Below, piece after piece: positions 53,138 to 61,190 of a stretch of 64,000 nt of DNA. The position numbers and the translations under genes are program-made. This stretch comes from Stenotrophobium rhamnosiphilum (GTDB lineage: Bacteria > Pseudomonadota > Gammaproteobacteria > Nevskiales > Nevskiaceae), in the NCBI RefSeq assembly GCF_003052265.1, contig NZ_QANS01000007.1:1-64000 (forward strand), in the 5' to 3' direction. The notes beneath the pieces are model-generated. The model did not search any database and was not told the origin of the DNA. It worked only from the letters and a program-made list of their open reading frames with translations. Numbering within the stretch: position 1 is the first letter of the stretch; every line of letters starts with the position of its first letter.

Positions 53138-54832
53138 ATGAACGCACCAACTACCATCAAGCCGCAGCAAGGAAGCGCACCGCCGAAGGCGAAGGGCGGC
53201 TTGCCGTGGATTGGGCAGATGTTCAATTTCGCGGCCAACCCCTACAAGTTTATGGAGAAGGTCGCCACGACGACCGGTGAAATTGCTTCCTTCACCATGC
53301 TCGGACAGAACATTGTTCTGTTGACGGGCGATGAAGCCAGCGAAGTGTTCTATCGTTCTACTGATGATCAACTCGACCAGTCAGCGGCATACAAGCTGAT
53401 GACGCCGATTTTCGGGCCAGGCATCATTTTTGATGCGCCAAACGATCGCAAGAACGAACAGCTCAAAATGCTGATGCCGGCGCTGCGCATGGAAGCCATG
53501 CGCGACCACTCGCACAAGATCGTGCAAGAAGTCGAAGACATCATCGCGAATTGGGGTGACAGCGGCGAAATTGAACTGGTCGAGTTCATGAAGCAGCTCA
53601 CCATCAACACCGCTAGTCACTGCTTGCTTGGCCGTGAGTTTCGTTACGAGCTAAGCGAAGAGTTCGCGCACATTTATCACGACCTTGAGCAGGGCGTGAA
53701 TCCACTGGCGTATAACTTTCCTAATCTTCCGATTCCTAAGTTCAAACGCCGCGATCGCGCACGCGTTCGTTTGCAGGAACTAGTCGGCGCTATCGTCAAA
53801 AAGCGTACCGCGCAGACCGAGAAGCCCAGCGATCTTTTCCAGTCGCTGATCGATATGCGTTATGCGGACGGCACCAAGCTCGACGATAACGAAATCACCG
53901 GCATGCTGATCGGGGCGATTTTTGCCGGACACCACACGAGCTCCGGTACGGCAGCGTGGGTGTTGCTGGAGCTGTTGAAGGACCGTTCCTTACTGCGCAA
54001 GACGCAGGCTGAATTGGACGCGATCCTTGGCGAGAACGGCGAAGTCAGCTTCAACAGCGTACGCGAGATGAATATTCTCGAGAACGTGCTGAAGGAAGTG
54101 CTGCGCTTACACCCGCCGCTGATCGTGCTGATGCGCAAGGTTTCGCAAGATCTACAGTTCAAGAATTACACGATCAAGGCTGGCGATATGGTCTGGGCGA
54201 GTCCGCCGGTCACCCATCGCCTGTCGCGTCTGTTCACGAATCCCTTGAAGTTTGATCCGGATCGTTTCTCGCCAGAGCGCAAGGAAGACAAGAACCTGAT
54301 GGCCTACCAGCCTTTTGGTGGCGGTCGTCATAAGTGCTCAGGCAATGCCTTCGCGATGTTCCAGATCAAGGCAATTTTCGCCGTGTTGCTGCGTCGCTAC
54401 GACTTTGAGTTGATGGCGCCGCCAGAAACTTACGTCGACGACTACACGCAGATGATCGTGCAGCCGAAGTCGCCTTCCAAGATTCGTTATCGCATGCGTA
54501 AAGACCATGCGCATCCGATGCGTGGCGCAGGCGCCACCGATGCTGCGTCAGTGGCGGAAGCTATTGCAGGTGGTTGTCCTTTTCATGCGGCCGCGGCTAA
54601 GGCAGCAGCGCCAGCGGAAGCGCCGAAACCAAAAGTTTTCAAGGTGGTGGTGGATCGCGGTCTTTGTCAGGGGCATGCGATGTGCATGGGTGAAGCGCCT
54701 GAGACTTTCCATGTGGATAGCAATAACAATCTGGAAATCCGCAAGCCGGAAATCAAAGCAGAAGAAATGGAGAAGGTTGAACAGGCTGTGAAGTTCTGCC
54801 CCAACTCTGCATTGAAGATCGTGCACGAGTAA
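53138..54832 (+). CDS. cyp51: CYP51-like cytochrome P450 fused to a ferredoxin
   Basis: 564 residues. The P450 part (about 1-455) has the CYP51 B'-region YKLMTPIFGPGIIFD (85-99), I-helix AGHHTSSGT (263-271), ExxR EVLR (320-323) and heme Cys400 in FGGGRHKCSG. A linker follows, Ala/Pro-rich. The C-terminal ferredoxin (about 500-564) has CxxHxxC (Cys510, His513, Cys516) and Cys554-Pro, a [3Fe-4S]-type P450 partner motif. CYP51 with a fused ferredoxin is known from Methylococcus capsulatus and removes the sterol 14-alpha-methyl group. It lies eight bases after the NSDHL-like gene. Confidence 0.93.
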   Translation: MNAPTTIKPQQGSAPPKAKGGLPWIGQMFNFAANPYKFMEKVATTTGEIASFTMLGQNIVLLTGDEASEVFYRSTDDQLDQSAAYKLMTPIFGPGIIFDAPNDRKNEQLKMLMPALRMEAMRDHSHKIVQEVEDIIANWGDSGEIELVEFMKQLTINTASHCLLGREFRYELSEEFAHIYHDLEQGVNPLAYNFPNLPIPKFKRRDRARVRLQELVGAIVKKRTAQTEKPSDLFQSLIDMRYADGTKLDDNEITGMLIGAIFAGHHTSSGTAAWVLLELLKDRSLLRKTQAELDAILGENGEVSFNSVREMNILENVLKEVLRLHPPLIVLMRKVSQDLQFKNYTIKAGDMVWASPPVTHRLSRLFTNPLKFDPDRFSPERKEDKNLMAYQPFGGGRHKCSGNAFAMFQIKAIFAVLLRRYDFELMAPPETYVDDYTQMIVQPKSPSKIRYRMRKDHAHPMRGAGATDAASVAEAIAGGCPFHAAAAKAAAPAEAPKPKVFKVVVDRGLCQGHAMCMGEAPETFHVDSNNNLEIRKPEIKAEEMEKVEQAVKFCPNSALKIVHE

Positions 54833-54839
54833 GGCGCGC

Positions 54840-55868
54840 ATGAAAGTTTTTATTACCGGGGCAACAGGATTCGTTGGCGCGCATACCGCGCTGACCTTGC
54901 TGAAGGCGGGCCATCAAGTGCGTTTGCTGGTGCGTAACGAAGATGCCGCGCGCAAGTACTTTGCGGAACATGGGTTTGTCGTCGATGATTTTTTGGTGGC
55001 GGATATCCGTGACGAAGAAAAGATTCGTCCTGCGATGAAAGGCTGCGATGCCGTGCTGCACGCCGCCGCCATCGTTGCGCTCGATCCTGCGCGCGCGCAG
55101 GAAACATACGACAACAATGTTCAGGGCATGAAGGCCGTGATCGGCAGTGCTTGCGATCTGGGTATTCGCAATATCATTTATGTCTCTAGCCTCAGCGCCT
55201 TGTTCTGGCCTGATCTGCTCACAACCAATGAAGACACTCCGCTAGCGCCCTGCAAGGAGCCTTATTCACGTTCCAAGCGTGATAGCGATGAATATGTGCG
55301 CACGCTGCAAGCTAAAGGCCATCCGGTTCAGATCACTTACCCGAGTGCAGTCGTCGGACCGAATGATCCCAAGCTCAGCGAAGCCAATCACGGCCTGATC
55401 GCCTTTATTACGAAAGGCTTTCCGATGACGACCAGCGGATTCCAAGCGATTGATGTGCGTGATCTGGCAGAGGCGCATCGTTATCTGTTGGAGCATCCGC
55501 CGCAGTCTGATTTTGAAAAGAGCCGTTACATCATCGGCGGCCACTACTACCCGTGGAAAATCTTCCGCGAGAAATTGGAAACCGGCCTTGGCCGTCGCGT
55601 CCTCGCATTCCATTCGCCAGCCGCAGCGCTGCGTGGTATGGGCGCGGCAGTCGACGCGCTACAGAAAGTGATCAAGTTCAAGACGCAGGTTTCTGCAGAG
55701 GCGATGTCGTTTGTCACGCAATGGTCGCCTGCGGATTCCAGCAAGTACCTTAACCATTCCGGCCTCAAATTCCGTGATGGCGCAGAAACATTTGCCGATG
55801 CTTTCAAGTGGATGGCCAAGGCGGGCCATCTGCCGAGTCGCGATAACAAGCGACTCAACAACACATAA
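54840..55868 (+). CDS. NAD(P)-dependent extended SDR (epimerase/dihydroflavonol-reductase-like)
   Basis: 342 residues. Rossmann motif TGATGFVG (6-13), catalytic Tyr142 and Lys146 in PYSRSK, then YPSAVVGPNDP. It is a distant relative of the NSDHL-like enzyme two genes upstream, not a close copy. It could be a 3-ketoreductase or another sterol dehydrogenase. Starts seven bases after the P450 gene. Confidence 0.85.
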   Translation: MKVFITGATGFVGAHTALTLLKAGHQVRLLVRNEDAARKYFAEHGFVVDDFLVADIRDEEKIRPAMKGCDAVLHAAAIVALDPARAQETYDNNVQGMKAVIGSACDLGIRNIIYVSSLSALFWPDLLTTNEDTPLAPCKEPYSRSKRDSDEYVRTLQAKGHPVQITYPSAVVGPNDPKLSEANHGLIAFITKGFPMTTSGFQAIDVRDLAEAHRYLLEHPPQSDFEKSRYIIGGHYYPWKIFREKLETGLGRRVLAFHSPAAALRGMGAAVDALQKVIKFKTQVSAEAMSFVTQWSPADSSKYLNHSGLKFRDGAETFADAFKWMAKAGHLPSRDNKRLNNT

Positions 55869-55902
55869 CCATTTCACAACAATCATAAAAGGGAGAACTC
55901 AC

Positions 55903-56541
55903 ATGCCTGCACGTCGCGCACCTTCGATTGCACCACCGAATCAGTCTTATCCACGCGCTGAGTTGGAAGCGATGGTTGAAAAATGGCTGGAAGCCAATAT
56001 CGCTTCTGAGCGTGAAGGCGATTGGAGTAAGCATCTCAGTGAGATGTATACCGAAGACGCGATTTACTCTTGGAACATTGGGCCTGAACAAGAATTTGTC
56101 GCCAACGGTCGCAAAGAGATTCACGACGTTGCGATTGGCTATCAGATGAAAGGTTTTGAAGGTTGGGAATATCCCTACCACGACATCATCATCGACGAGA
56201 AGCGTGGCACGGTGATTGGCTTCTGGCGTCAGGTGTCACCGGTCAAACGCAAAGATGGTTCATTCATCGCAATTGAAGGCATTGGTGGTTCCTGGTTTGA
56301 ATACGGCGGCAACTATCAGTGGAAATGGCAGCGCGATTTCTTTGATATGGGTAATGCCAAAGACACCTTCTTCCAGCTTGCCGGTGCTGGCGCGTTGTCG
56401 CCAATCGTTAAAGAAAAAATTCATCGCATGGCCAAGGGCGAGATGTTGCCGGGCCACCGCAAGCTGCATCCTGATCTGACGCTCTGGGAAAAAACACGCA
56501 ACGCCTTCGCGATTGTGAAAATCGCGATTGCTGGCAAGTAA
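55903..56541 (+). CDS. NTF2/SnoaL-like fold protein
   Basis: 212 residues from ATG 55903, with GGGAGAA upstream. The centre has the NTF2-like pattern: LEANIASEREGDWSKHLSEMYTEDAIYSW and GRKEIHDVAIGYQ, followed by VIGFWRQVSPVKRKDGS and IGGSWFEYGGNYQWKWQRDFFD. SnoaL-like folds include steroid delta-isomerases and hydratases. No catalytic residues can be assigned. It lies between two enzymes of the operon. Confidence 0.7.
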   Translation: MPARRAPSIAPPNQSYPRAELEAMVEKWLEANIASEREGDWSKHLSEMYTEDAIYSWNIGPEQEFVANGRKEIHDVAIGYQMKGFEGWEYPYHDIIIDEKRGTVIGFWRQVSPVKRKDGSFIAIEGIGGSWFEYGGNYQWKWQRDFFDMGNAKDTFFQLAGAGALSPIVKEKIHRMAKGEMLPGHRKLHPDLTLWEKTRNAFAIVKIAIAGK

Positions 56542-56551
56542 GGCCGCACGC

Positions 56552-57340
56552 ATGAGCAGCAGCCTGTTTTCGAGTAACCCGGATAAAGCCTGGGTCGAGA
56601 AATTCTTCCTGATCTACTCGCCGATCTGGATGGCGTCGATGGGGTTTCAGGTCTTCGTCGATGCGAGCAATCGCTGGAGCGATAGCGCGTTGCTGGCCTA
56701 CAGTTTCACCGTAGCGATTCTGCCGCTCTTGATCCCAATGCTGCTCGCACCGCGCTTCACGACCAAATCTTGGTACGACAGCTACTGGTTCAAAGCCTAT
56801 CTGTATCTGGCGGTGTTCCAGTTTTTCGGCAGCTATTTCGGCAGCGAGTATTTCTTCGATGTGCTGGGCATGGTCTATAGCTATCCGACTGTCACGACTA
56901 CGCTTGATTCGGCGTTGGTGGGCAGCGGTAAGCAAACCGTGCCGCTGATCATGTACCCGTGGGCGCAGGTGTTCTTCTTGACCTATCACGCGACTGCGAA
57001 CATTGCATTGCGCGCGCTGCGACGTCTCGGTGGCGGCTATGTGGTTTTTGCGATCAGCGTTTTCGTGATCGGCTATTTCTGGGCGTGGATGGAAACCAAG
57101 TCGATGGCCAATCCAATGTTGGCGACGACGTTCTATTACCAGAAGCTCGAGATCATGTTGAAGTATGGCTCGGCAATTTACGCAACGTATTTCATTGCTA
57201 GTTTCCCGATCTATTACTTCATCGACGAGACGCGTGAAAAGACGTGGACTTGGTGGCAAGTCGTCGCTGGTGGCTTAAGTGCCAGCATGTTGACGCTTTA
57301 TATGCTCGACATTGCGGCGAAGTGGGTGGGATCGCTGTAA
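56552..57340 (+). CDS. Cycloeucalenol cycloisomerase-like (cyclopropylsterol isomerase) membrane protein
   Basis: 262 residues, about six hydrophobic segments. Recalled plant CPI1 (280 residues) shares NPxKxWxExFFLxYxPxW (here residues 9-26), YWxKAxLxxxVFxxxGxYFxxxYFFxVLGxxYxxP (78-112), YHxxxNIxLRxLR (145-157), ExxxxAN (181-187) and YAxYFIxSFPxxxxxDE (210-226). CPI opens the 9,19-cyclopropane ring of cycloeucalenol to give obtusifoliol, the CYP51 substrate in plants. Last gene of the operon; it ends exactly where the next, opposing gene ends. Few bacterial members are known to me. Confidence 0.8.
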   Translation: MSSSLFSSNPDKAWVEKFFLIYSPIWMASMGFQVFVDASNRWSDSALLAYSFTVAILPLLIPMLLAPRFTTKSWYDSYWFKAYLYLAVFQFFGSYFGSEYFFDVLGMVYSYPTVTTTLDSALVGSGKQTVPLIMYPWAQVFFLTYHATANIALRALRRLGGGYVVFAISVFVIGYFWAWMETKSMANPMLATTFYYQKLEIMLKYGSAIYATYFIASFPIYYFIDETREKTWTWWQVVAGGLSASMLTLYMLDIAAKWVGSL

Positions 57341-57763
57341 CTATTGAGTTCGCTTGTATTCGGAAACCAACTCATCAAGGGATGGGTTGGCTTTTCCCAT
57401 GCCATTGACGAGCGCGATGGGAATTTCTCCTGTCATCACGACATTCAAACGTTTAAAGCTTGCGAGTTTTTCTTCAGTCGGTTGGAAGGCGACCGAGGGA
57501 TAGTGCGATGTTTGAATGTTCTGTATGCCCAGCTCAGTCAGTTTCTTCGCCAGTTCGCGAGCACGCTGTGCGTGTTCACGCGGGCAGTTGAGCGGGGCGA
57601 AAATCAGAACGGTGTTTTGCGGTGTGTCTGCTGGCATCGGTACTGGCAAGAAGCCATTGGGACTTGTCACTGCCGCTAGCGCGCGCTCTTCGCGGTATTC
57701 GGTCCACCAGCGCGCGCCCAAGCCGATGAGCCCCAAAACCAGCAGGACGCGAGCGATCGACAT
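57341..57763 (-). CDS. Hypothetical protein with N-terminal membrane anchor
   Basis: 140 residues from ATG 57763 (MSIARVLLVLGLIGLG), with one N-terminal hydrophobic segment and then a soluble domain (NTVLIFAPLNCPREHAQRARELAKKLTELGIQ). This looks like a small thioredoxin- or ferredoxin-like or DUF-type fold; not recognised. It converges on the CPI gene with no gap and follows the DUF4345 gene by 17 bases. Confidence 0.55.
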   Translation of the reverse strand: MSIARVLLVLGLIGLGARWWTEYREERALAAVTSPNGFLPVPMPADTPQNTVLIFAPLNCPREHAQRARELAKKLTELGIQNIQTSHYPSVAFQPTEEKLASFKRLNVVMTGEIPIALVNGMGKANPSLDELVSEYKRTQ

Positions 57764-57780
57764 CACGCGTGGCGTTCTCC

Positions 57781-58155
57781 TTAGCTCAGATAAAACTGCA
57801 GCCAATACGCGCCGCTGAGAAATCCTAGTAATTCAAAGAAGCCTGAGATCCAAGGCGTGATGCCCGGATTGCCATCGAGCAGCAGGCTGACGACGCGGCC
57901 GAAGACCAAGCCGCCGAGAATTGTCATTGAGATCAGTACGCCAGCGAGTGTGAGGCTGGGAATAAATGCGCTGGCAACCATCACGGCACCAGCAGCGATG
58001 GCGACGCCACCCGCGCCGGAGCGCAGGTAGTTTTTAGCGTCGATGCTTTTGGCGCTTAGAGAGTAGGGAACGGCGATGGCTTCGACTGGCCGAAACAGTG
58101 CGCGCAAGCCGACGATTAAGAACAGTGCCCCAGTAATCACGAGGTAGAAAAACAT
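57781..58155 (-). CDS. DUF4345 family small membrane protein
   Basis: 124 residues, four hydrophobic segments (about 3-25, 45-65, 72-90, 100-123). The LFRPVEAI and GGLVFGRVVSLLLDGNP segments resemble DUF4345 (DoxX-related). Function unknown. Likely in one transcript with the gene downstream. Confidence 0.7.
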   Translation of the reverse strand: MFFYLVITGALFLIVGLRALFRPVEAIAVPYSLSAKSIDAKNYLRSGAGGVAIAAGAVMVASAFIPSLTLAGVLISMTILGGLVFGRVVSLLLDGNPGITPWISGFFELLGFLSGAYWLQFYLS

Positions 58156-58244
58156 CGCTCACTCTCCTTATGTGCGTTGTGTTCAAAGATATCTGGGTCT
58201 TGCGCCCGATACAACGAACAACGGCTTAGGAGCTTCTCAATATT

Positions 58245-58877
58245 TTACTGGGCGCTCGTAACGCAACTAGGCGCACGACCGGTACTGCGTGCGGTGCGAA
58301 TGCTTGCTGCAATCTCTTCCGAGATCTGCGCAATGGCTTTTTGGTGTCCTTGCGCGAGCGAGGCGTAGCCTGCGCCAACGGAGATGTTGGCGCTGCTGCT
58401 GCAAACGGCAGGTGCGGCGTCGTTGTTGCTCAGGCGGACAGACCAGAGCGCGTCAATGCGAGCGTAAGCACCGGGCGCGGAGTCAAAGCGTTGTATGCGC
58501 AGATTGACGCGATAAATCGGCGTGCTGTTGTTTCTGCCAAAGCCTGCTACATCACGTACACCTAAGGTACGTGTGAGATTCCACGACAAAGCGCCATGCA
58601 GCTCATTGCTGAGCGGGGCGATCCAGCGACGTGAGTCAACGGGGACCAATTCACCTGCGCCTGTGCGCACCACGATTTGTGGCACGTCGACTTGCATCGG
58701 CACATCAACTTTCATCACTTCAATTTGATAGCTGCTATCTGTTGCCGTTGCTGCGGCACTGTTGTCAGGCATCAGCGTGTAATAGCTGGTGACGCTTTGT
58801 GGCGTTGCGCAGGCGCTTGCCGATAGTGCGAGCAGTGTTACAAGCGAACGGAGTCGACGAGAGGTGCGGATGATCAT
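58245..58877 (-). CDS. pqiC: PqiC-like ABC-transport auxiliary lipoprotein
   Basis: 210 residues with a lipoprotein signal (lipobox SASAC, Cys23). YYTLMPDNS and VPQIVVRTGAGELVPVDSRRWIAPL are DUF330/PqiC landmarks. PqiC is an outer-membrane lipoprotein that contacts the PqiB tunnel between membranes. Its start overlaps the pqiB stop by four bases. Confidence 0.9.
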   Translation of the reverse strand: MIIRTSRRLRSLVTLLALSASACATPQSVTSYYTLMPDNSAAATATDSSYQIEVMKVDVPMQVDVPQIVVRTGAGELVPVDSRRWIAPLSNELHGALSWNLTRTLGVRDVAGFGRNNSTPIYRVNLRIQRFDSAPGAYARIDALWSVRLSNNDAAPAVCSSSANISVGAGYASLAQGHQKAIAQISEEIAASIRTARSTGRAPSCVTSAQ

Positions 58878-60526
58878 GGTGCAGCTTCCTTAGGAGCGGC
58901 GGGTTCTGCGACGACTGGCTTGCCGCGTAGCAACGACTCCGGATGTTTCTCAAGATAATCCGCCAGTGCGCGCAGCGAGCGCGAAGCAGCGTCGATTTGT
59001 TCCAGCGTGCGGCCTGCGTTCTGCTGCAGCGGCGCATCCGGTGAGACCAGATTCTGATCCAGCGATTGCAGTGTGCGCTGTGCTTCTTCCAGCATCTTCT
59101 TGGCTTGCGGCGCGAGATCCTTATCCAATTGCTTGAACACGCTGTCAGCGCTGCGCAGTGTGTCGTTCAAGTTGTTACCGATCTTGTCGAACGGTACGGC
59201 GTCGAGTTTGCGCGCGATGTTTTGAATCTGTGCTTGCACTTCTTCGAGATTGCCTGGCGTGGTCGGAATGATCAGCGGTCTGGTGTCGGGATCAAACTTC
59301 ACAGGTTTGGCTCTGGCGATGACGTCCAGCGAAACGTAAGACTGTCCGGTGAGCAGATTGCCTGTACGCATTTGTCCGCGCATGCCCTGTCCAACCAACA
59401 GCGCAACCATATCCGTCGGCGCAAGGCCCAATGATTGTTCGGCTTTCAGCAGTGTGTGATAGACCGGGCCCATGCGTTCTGGATAGACCACAGCGTCAAC
59501 ATTGGTGAAGAAGACACGCGTGTTGGGATCGTAGTCAATCTGAATCGACTTAACGACGCCAAGCGTAATGCCGCGGAAATCAACCGGCGAGCCAACCGTG
59601 AGGCCGCGCGTCGATTGACCAAACACCATGCGAATGTCGATGCCAATGCCATCGGGTGGCGCGAGCGCAGTCATCTGATCGCTGAACAGTGTGAATTCGG
59701 CGTTCTCTTTCGCAGGCTCGCCGGGTTTATCTTCGCTATACGCTTGGAAAGCGATGCCGCCGGCAAGCACTGTCGCAACTGATTGAGTGCTGACCTTAAG
59801 GCCTGCCGCATTCAAGGTGAGATCGACGCCGCTGGCATTCCAGAATCGTGTGTTGGTACCAACAAATTTATCGTAAGGCGCATTGATGAAAACTTGTATG
59901 GTCACGCCCTTGCCGTTGGCGTCGAGCTCAGCCGCAGTAATGCGGCCCACCGGCATCTTGCGGAAGTAGGCTGGAGAACCGACCGTGAGTGAGCTGGCGT
60001 CAGTGGTGTGAAGCATGAAGCGACGGCCCTTCAAATCATGTGCAATTGCAGGCGGTTTTTCCAAGCCTACAAATTCGGTTTGTTCGTTGGTTGAATTTCC
60101 GATGTCGACGCCCAAATACGCGCCAGACAATAAGGTGCTGATACCGGAGATGCCGCCCAAGCCCACGCGCGGACGCTCAACCCAGAAGCGCGTGTCGTCG
60201 ACAGCGATGCTGGACGCGTTTTTGCTGAGGTCAACCGTTACGACAACATGCGAGCGATCACTGCTAAGCGCGAGGTTACGAACTTTTCCAATCACCACAT
60301 CTTTGTATTTAACTTCGGTCTTATCTGCTTCCAGACCTTCGGCGCTATCAAAGGTGATGGTGATCGTGGGGCCAGATTGCAAAACGCCGCGCACAACGAG
60401 CACCAAGCCGGCGAGGGCCGCGACCAGTGGCACTAACCAGATTAACGACAGGCTTCCACGGCGCGGGGGTTTTACTTCCGGCGTCGGTAGCTTTCTTGCG
60501 TAGTCTGGAGATTCTGGAGTCGACAT
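58874..60526 (-). CDS. pqiB: Intermembrane transport protein PqiB (MCE family)
   Basis: 550 residues. One N-terminal transmembrane helix (LIWLVPLVAALAGLVLVV), then three MCE domains: about residues 45-130 (FDSAEGLEADKTEVKYKDVVIG), 160-220 (DASSLTVGSPAYFRKMPVG) and 290-400 (GLTVGSPVDFRGITLG). A helical C-terminal tail follows. PqiB forms a hollow lipid-transport bridge across the periplasm. Confidence 0.92.
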   Translation of the reverse strand: MSTPESPDYARKLPTPEVKPPRRGSLSLIWLVPLVAALAGLVLVVRGVLQSGPTITITFDSAEGLEADKTEVKYKDVVIGKVRNLALSSDRSHVVVTVDLSKNASSIAVDDTRFWVERPRVGLGGISGISTLLSGAYLGVDIGNSTNEQTEFVGLEKPPAIAHDLKGRRFMLHTTDASSLTVGSPAYFRKMPVGRITAAELDANGKGVTIQVFINAPYDKFVGTNTRFWNASGVDLTLNAAGLKVSTQSVATVLAGGIAFQAYSEDKPGEPAKENAEFTLFSDQMTALAPPDGIGIDIRMVFGQSTRGLTVGSPVDFRGITLGVVKSIQIDYDPNTRVFFTNVDAVVYPERMGPVYHTLLKAEQSLGLAPTDMVALLVGQGMRGQMRTGNLLTGQSYVSLDVIARAKPVKFDPDTRPLIIPTTPGNLEEVQAQIQNIARKLDAVPFDKIGNNLNDTLRSADSVFKQLDKDLAPQAKKMLEEAQRTLQSLDQNLVSPDAPLQQNAGRTLEQIDAASRSLRALADYLEKHPESLLRGKPVVAEPAAPKEAAP

Positions 60527-60530
60527 CCTG

Positions 60531-61190
60531 TTAACCGTTTGTTTGGCCGTTATCTGGAGGTGTGCTTGATTTGGGTTCGTCCGTATCCCAAATCAGTCGT
60601 GGATCAAAGCTCATTGACGAGAGCATCGTCAGTACAACAACGGCTGCAAATGCGACGATGCCAGGGCCAGCTTGGACCAGTGCAAGTTTATTGAAGTGTA
60701 CCAGCGTTATGAGCAGGGCCACGACGAAAACATCCAGCATCGACCAATGACCGATGTGCTCAATGATGCGGTAAAGCTTCGTACGCTCGCGCTGACGCCA
60801 AGTCGATTTACGTTGCGTGCTGATTAATAAAAAAGTCATCAGGCCAAGTTTCAAAATAGGCACCACTACACTGGCGGTAAAAACGATGATGGCCAAGTCC
60901 CATGCACCGTCTTGCCAAAGGTCGATTACACCAGAGACGATGGTGGACGACAGTGTGTTGTACATCTTAGTGGTCAACATAATCGGCAGCAGATTGGCCG
61001 GTATGTACAGAATTGTCGCCGCAATCAAATAGGCCCAACTACGGGACAGACTGTTGGGTTTGCGCGTATAGACGTGCTCATCGCAGCGCGTACACCGCGA
61101 ATGTCGCAGTTCTTCTTGATTGTCCAGAACCAGTCCGCAGGCATGGCAGCTGATCAGTTTGAGGTCACGCGCTCGCGATGAGTTGTTCAT
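60531..61190 (-). CDS. pqiA: Paraquat-inducible protein A, second copy
   Basis: 219 residues. The N-terminal CHAC and CTRC zinc motifs precede four membrane segments (for example AYLIAATILYIPANLLPIML). PqiA/LetA proteins pair with PqiB. Its start overlaps the stop of the first pqiA gene (61187-61190), so the two half-size PqiA proteins replace the one fused PqiA of E. coli. Confidence 0.9.
   Translation of the reverse strand: MNNSSRARDLKLISCHACGLVLDNQEELRHSRCTRCDEHVYTRKPNSLSRSWAYLIAATILYIPANLLPIMLTTKMYNTLSSTIVSGVIDLWQDGAWDLAIIVFTASVVVPILKLGLMTFLLISTQRKSTWRQRERTKLYRIIEHIGHWSMLDVFVVALLITLVHFNKLALVQAGPGIVAFAAVVVLTMLSSMSFDPRLIWDTDEPKSSTPPDNGQTNG

Noticed and set aside
56408-57259. 283-residue minus-strand frame antisense to the CPI-like gene
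   Set aside because: Arg/His-rich composition typical of a shadow frame; no family features. The plus-strand frame has conserved blocks and membrane segments.
48220-57340. Idea that the cluster is a steroid degradation (ring-cleaving) cluster
   Set aside because: No Kst, Hsa, Kgd-type or acyl-CoA side-chain degradation genes are present; the set fits sterol tailoring better.
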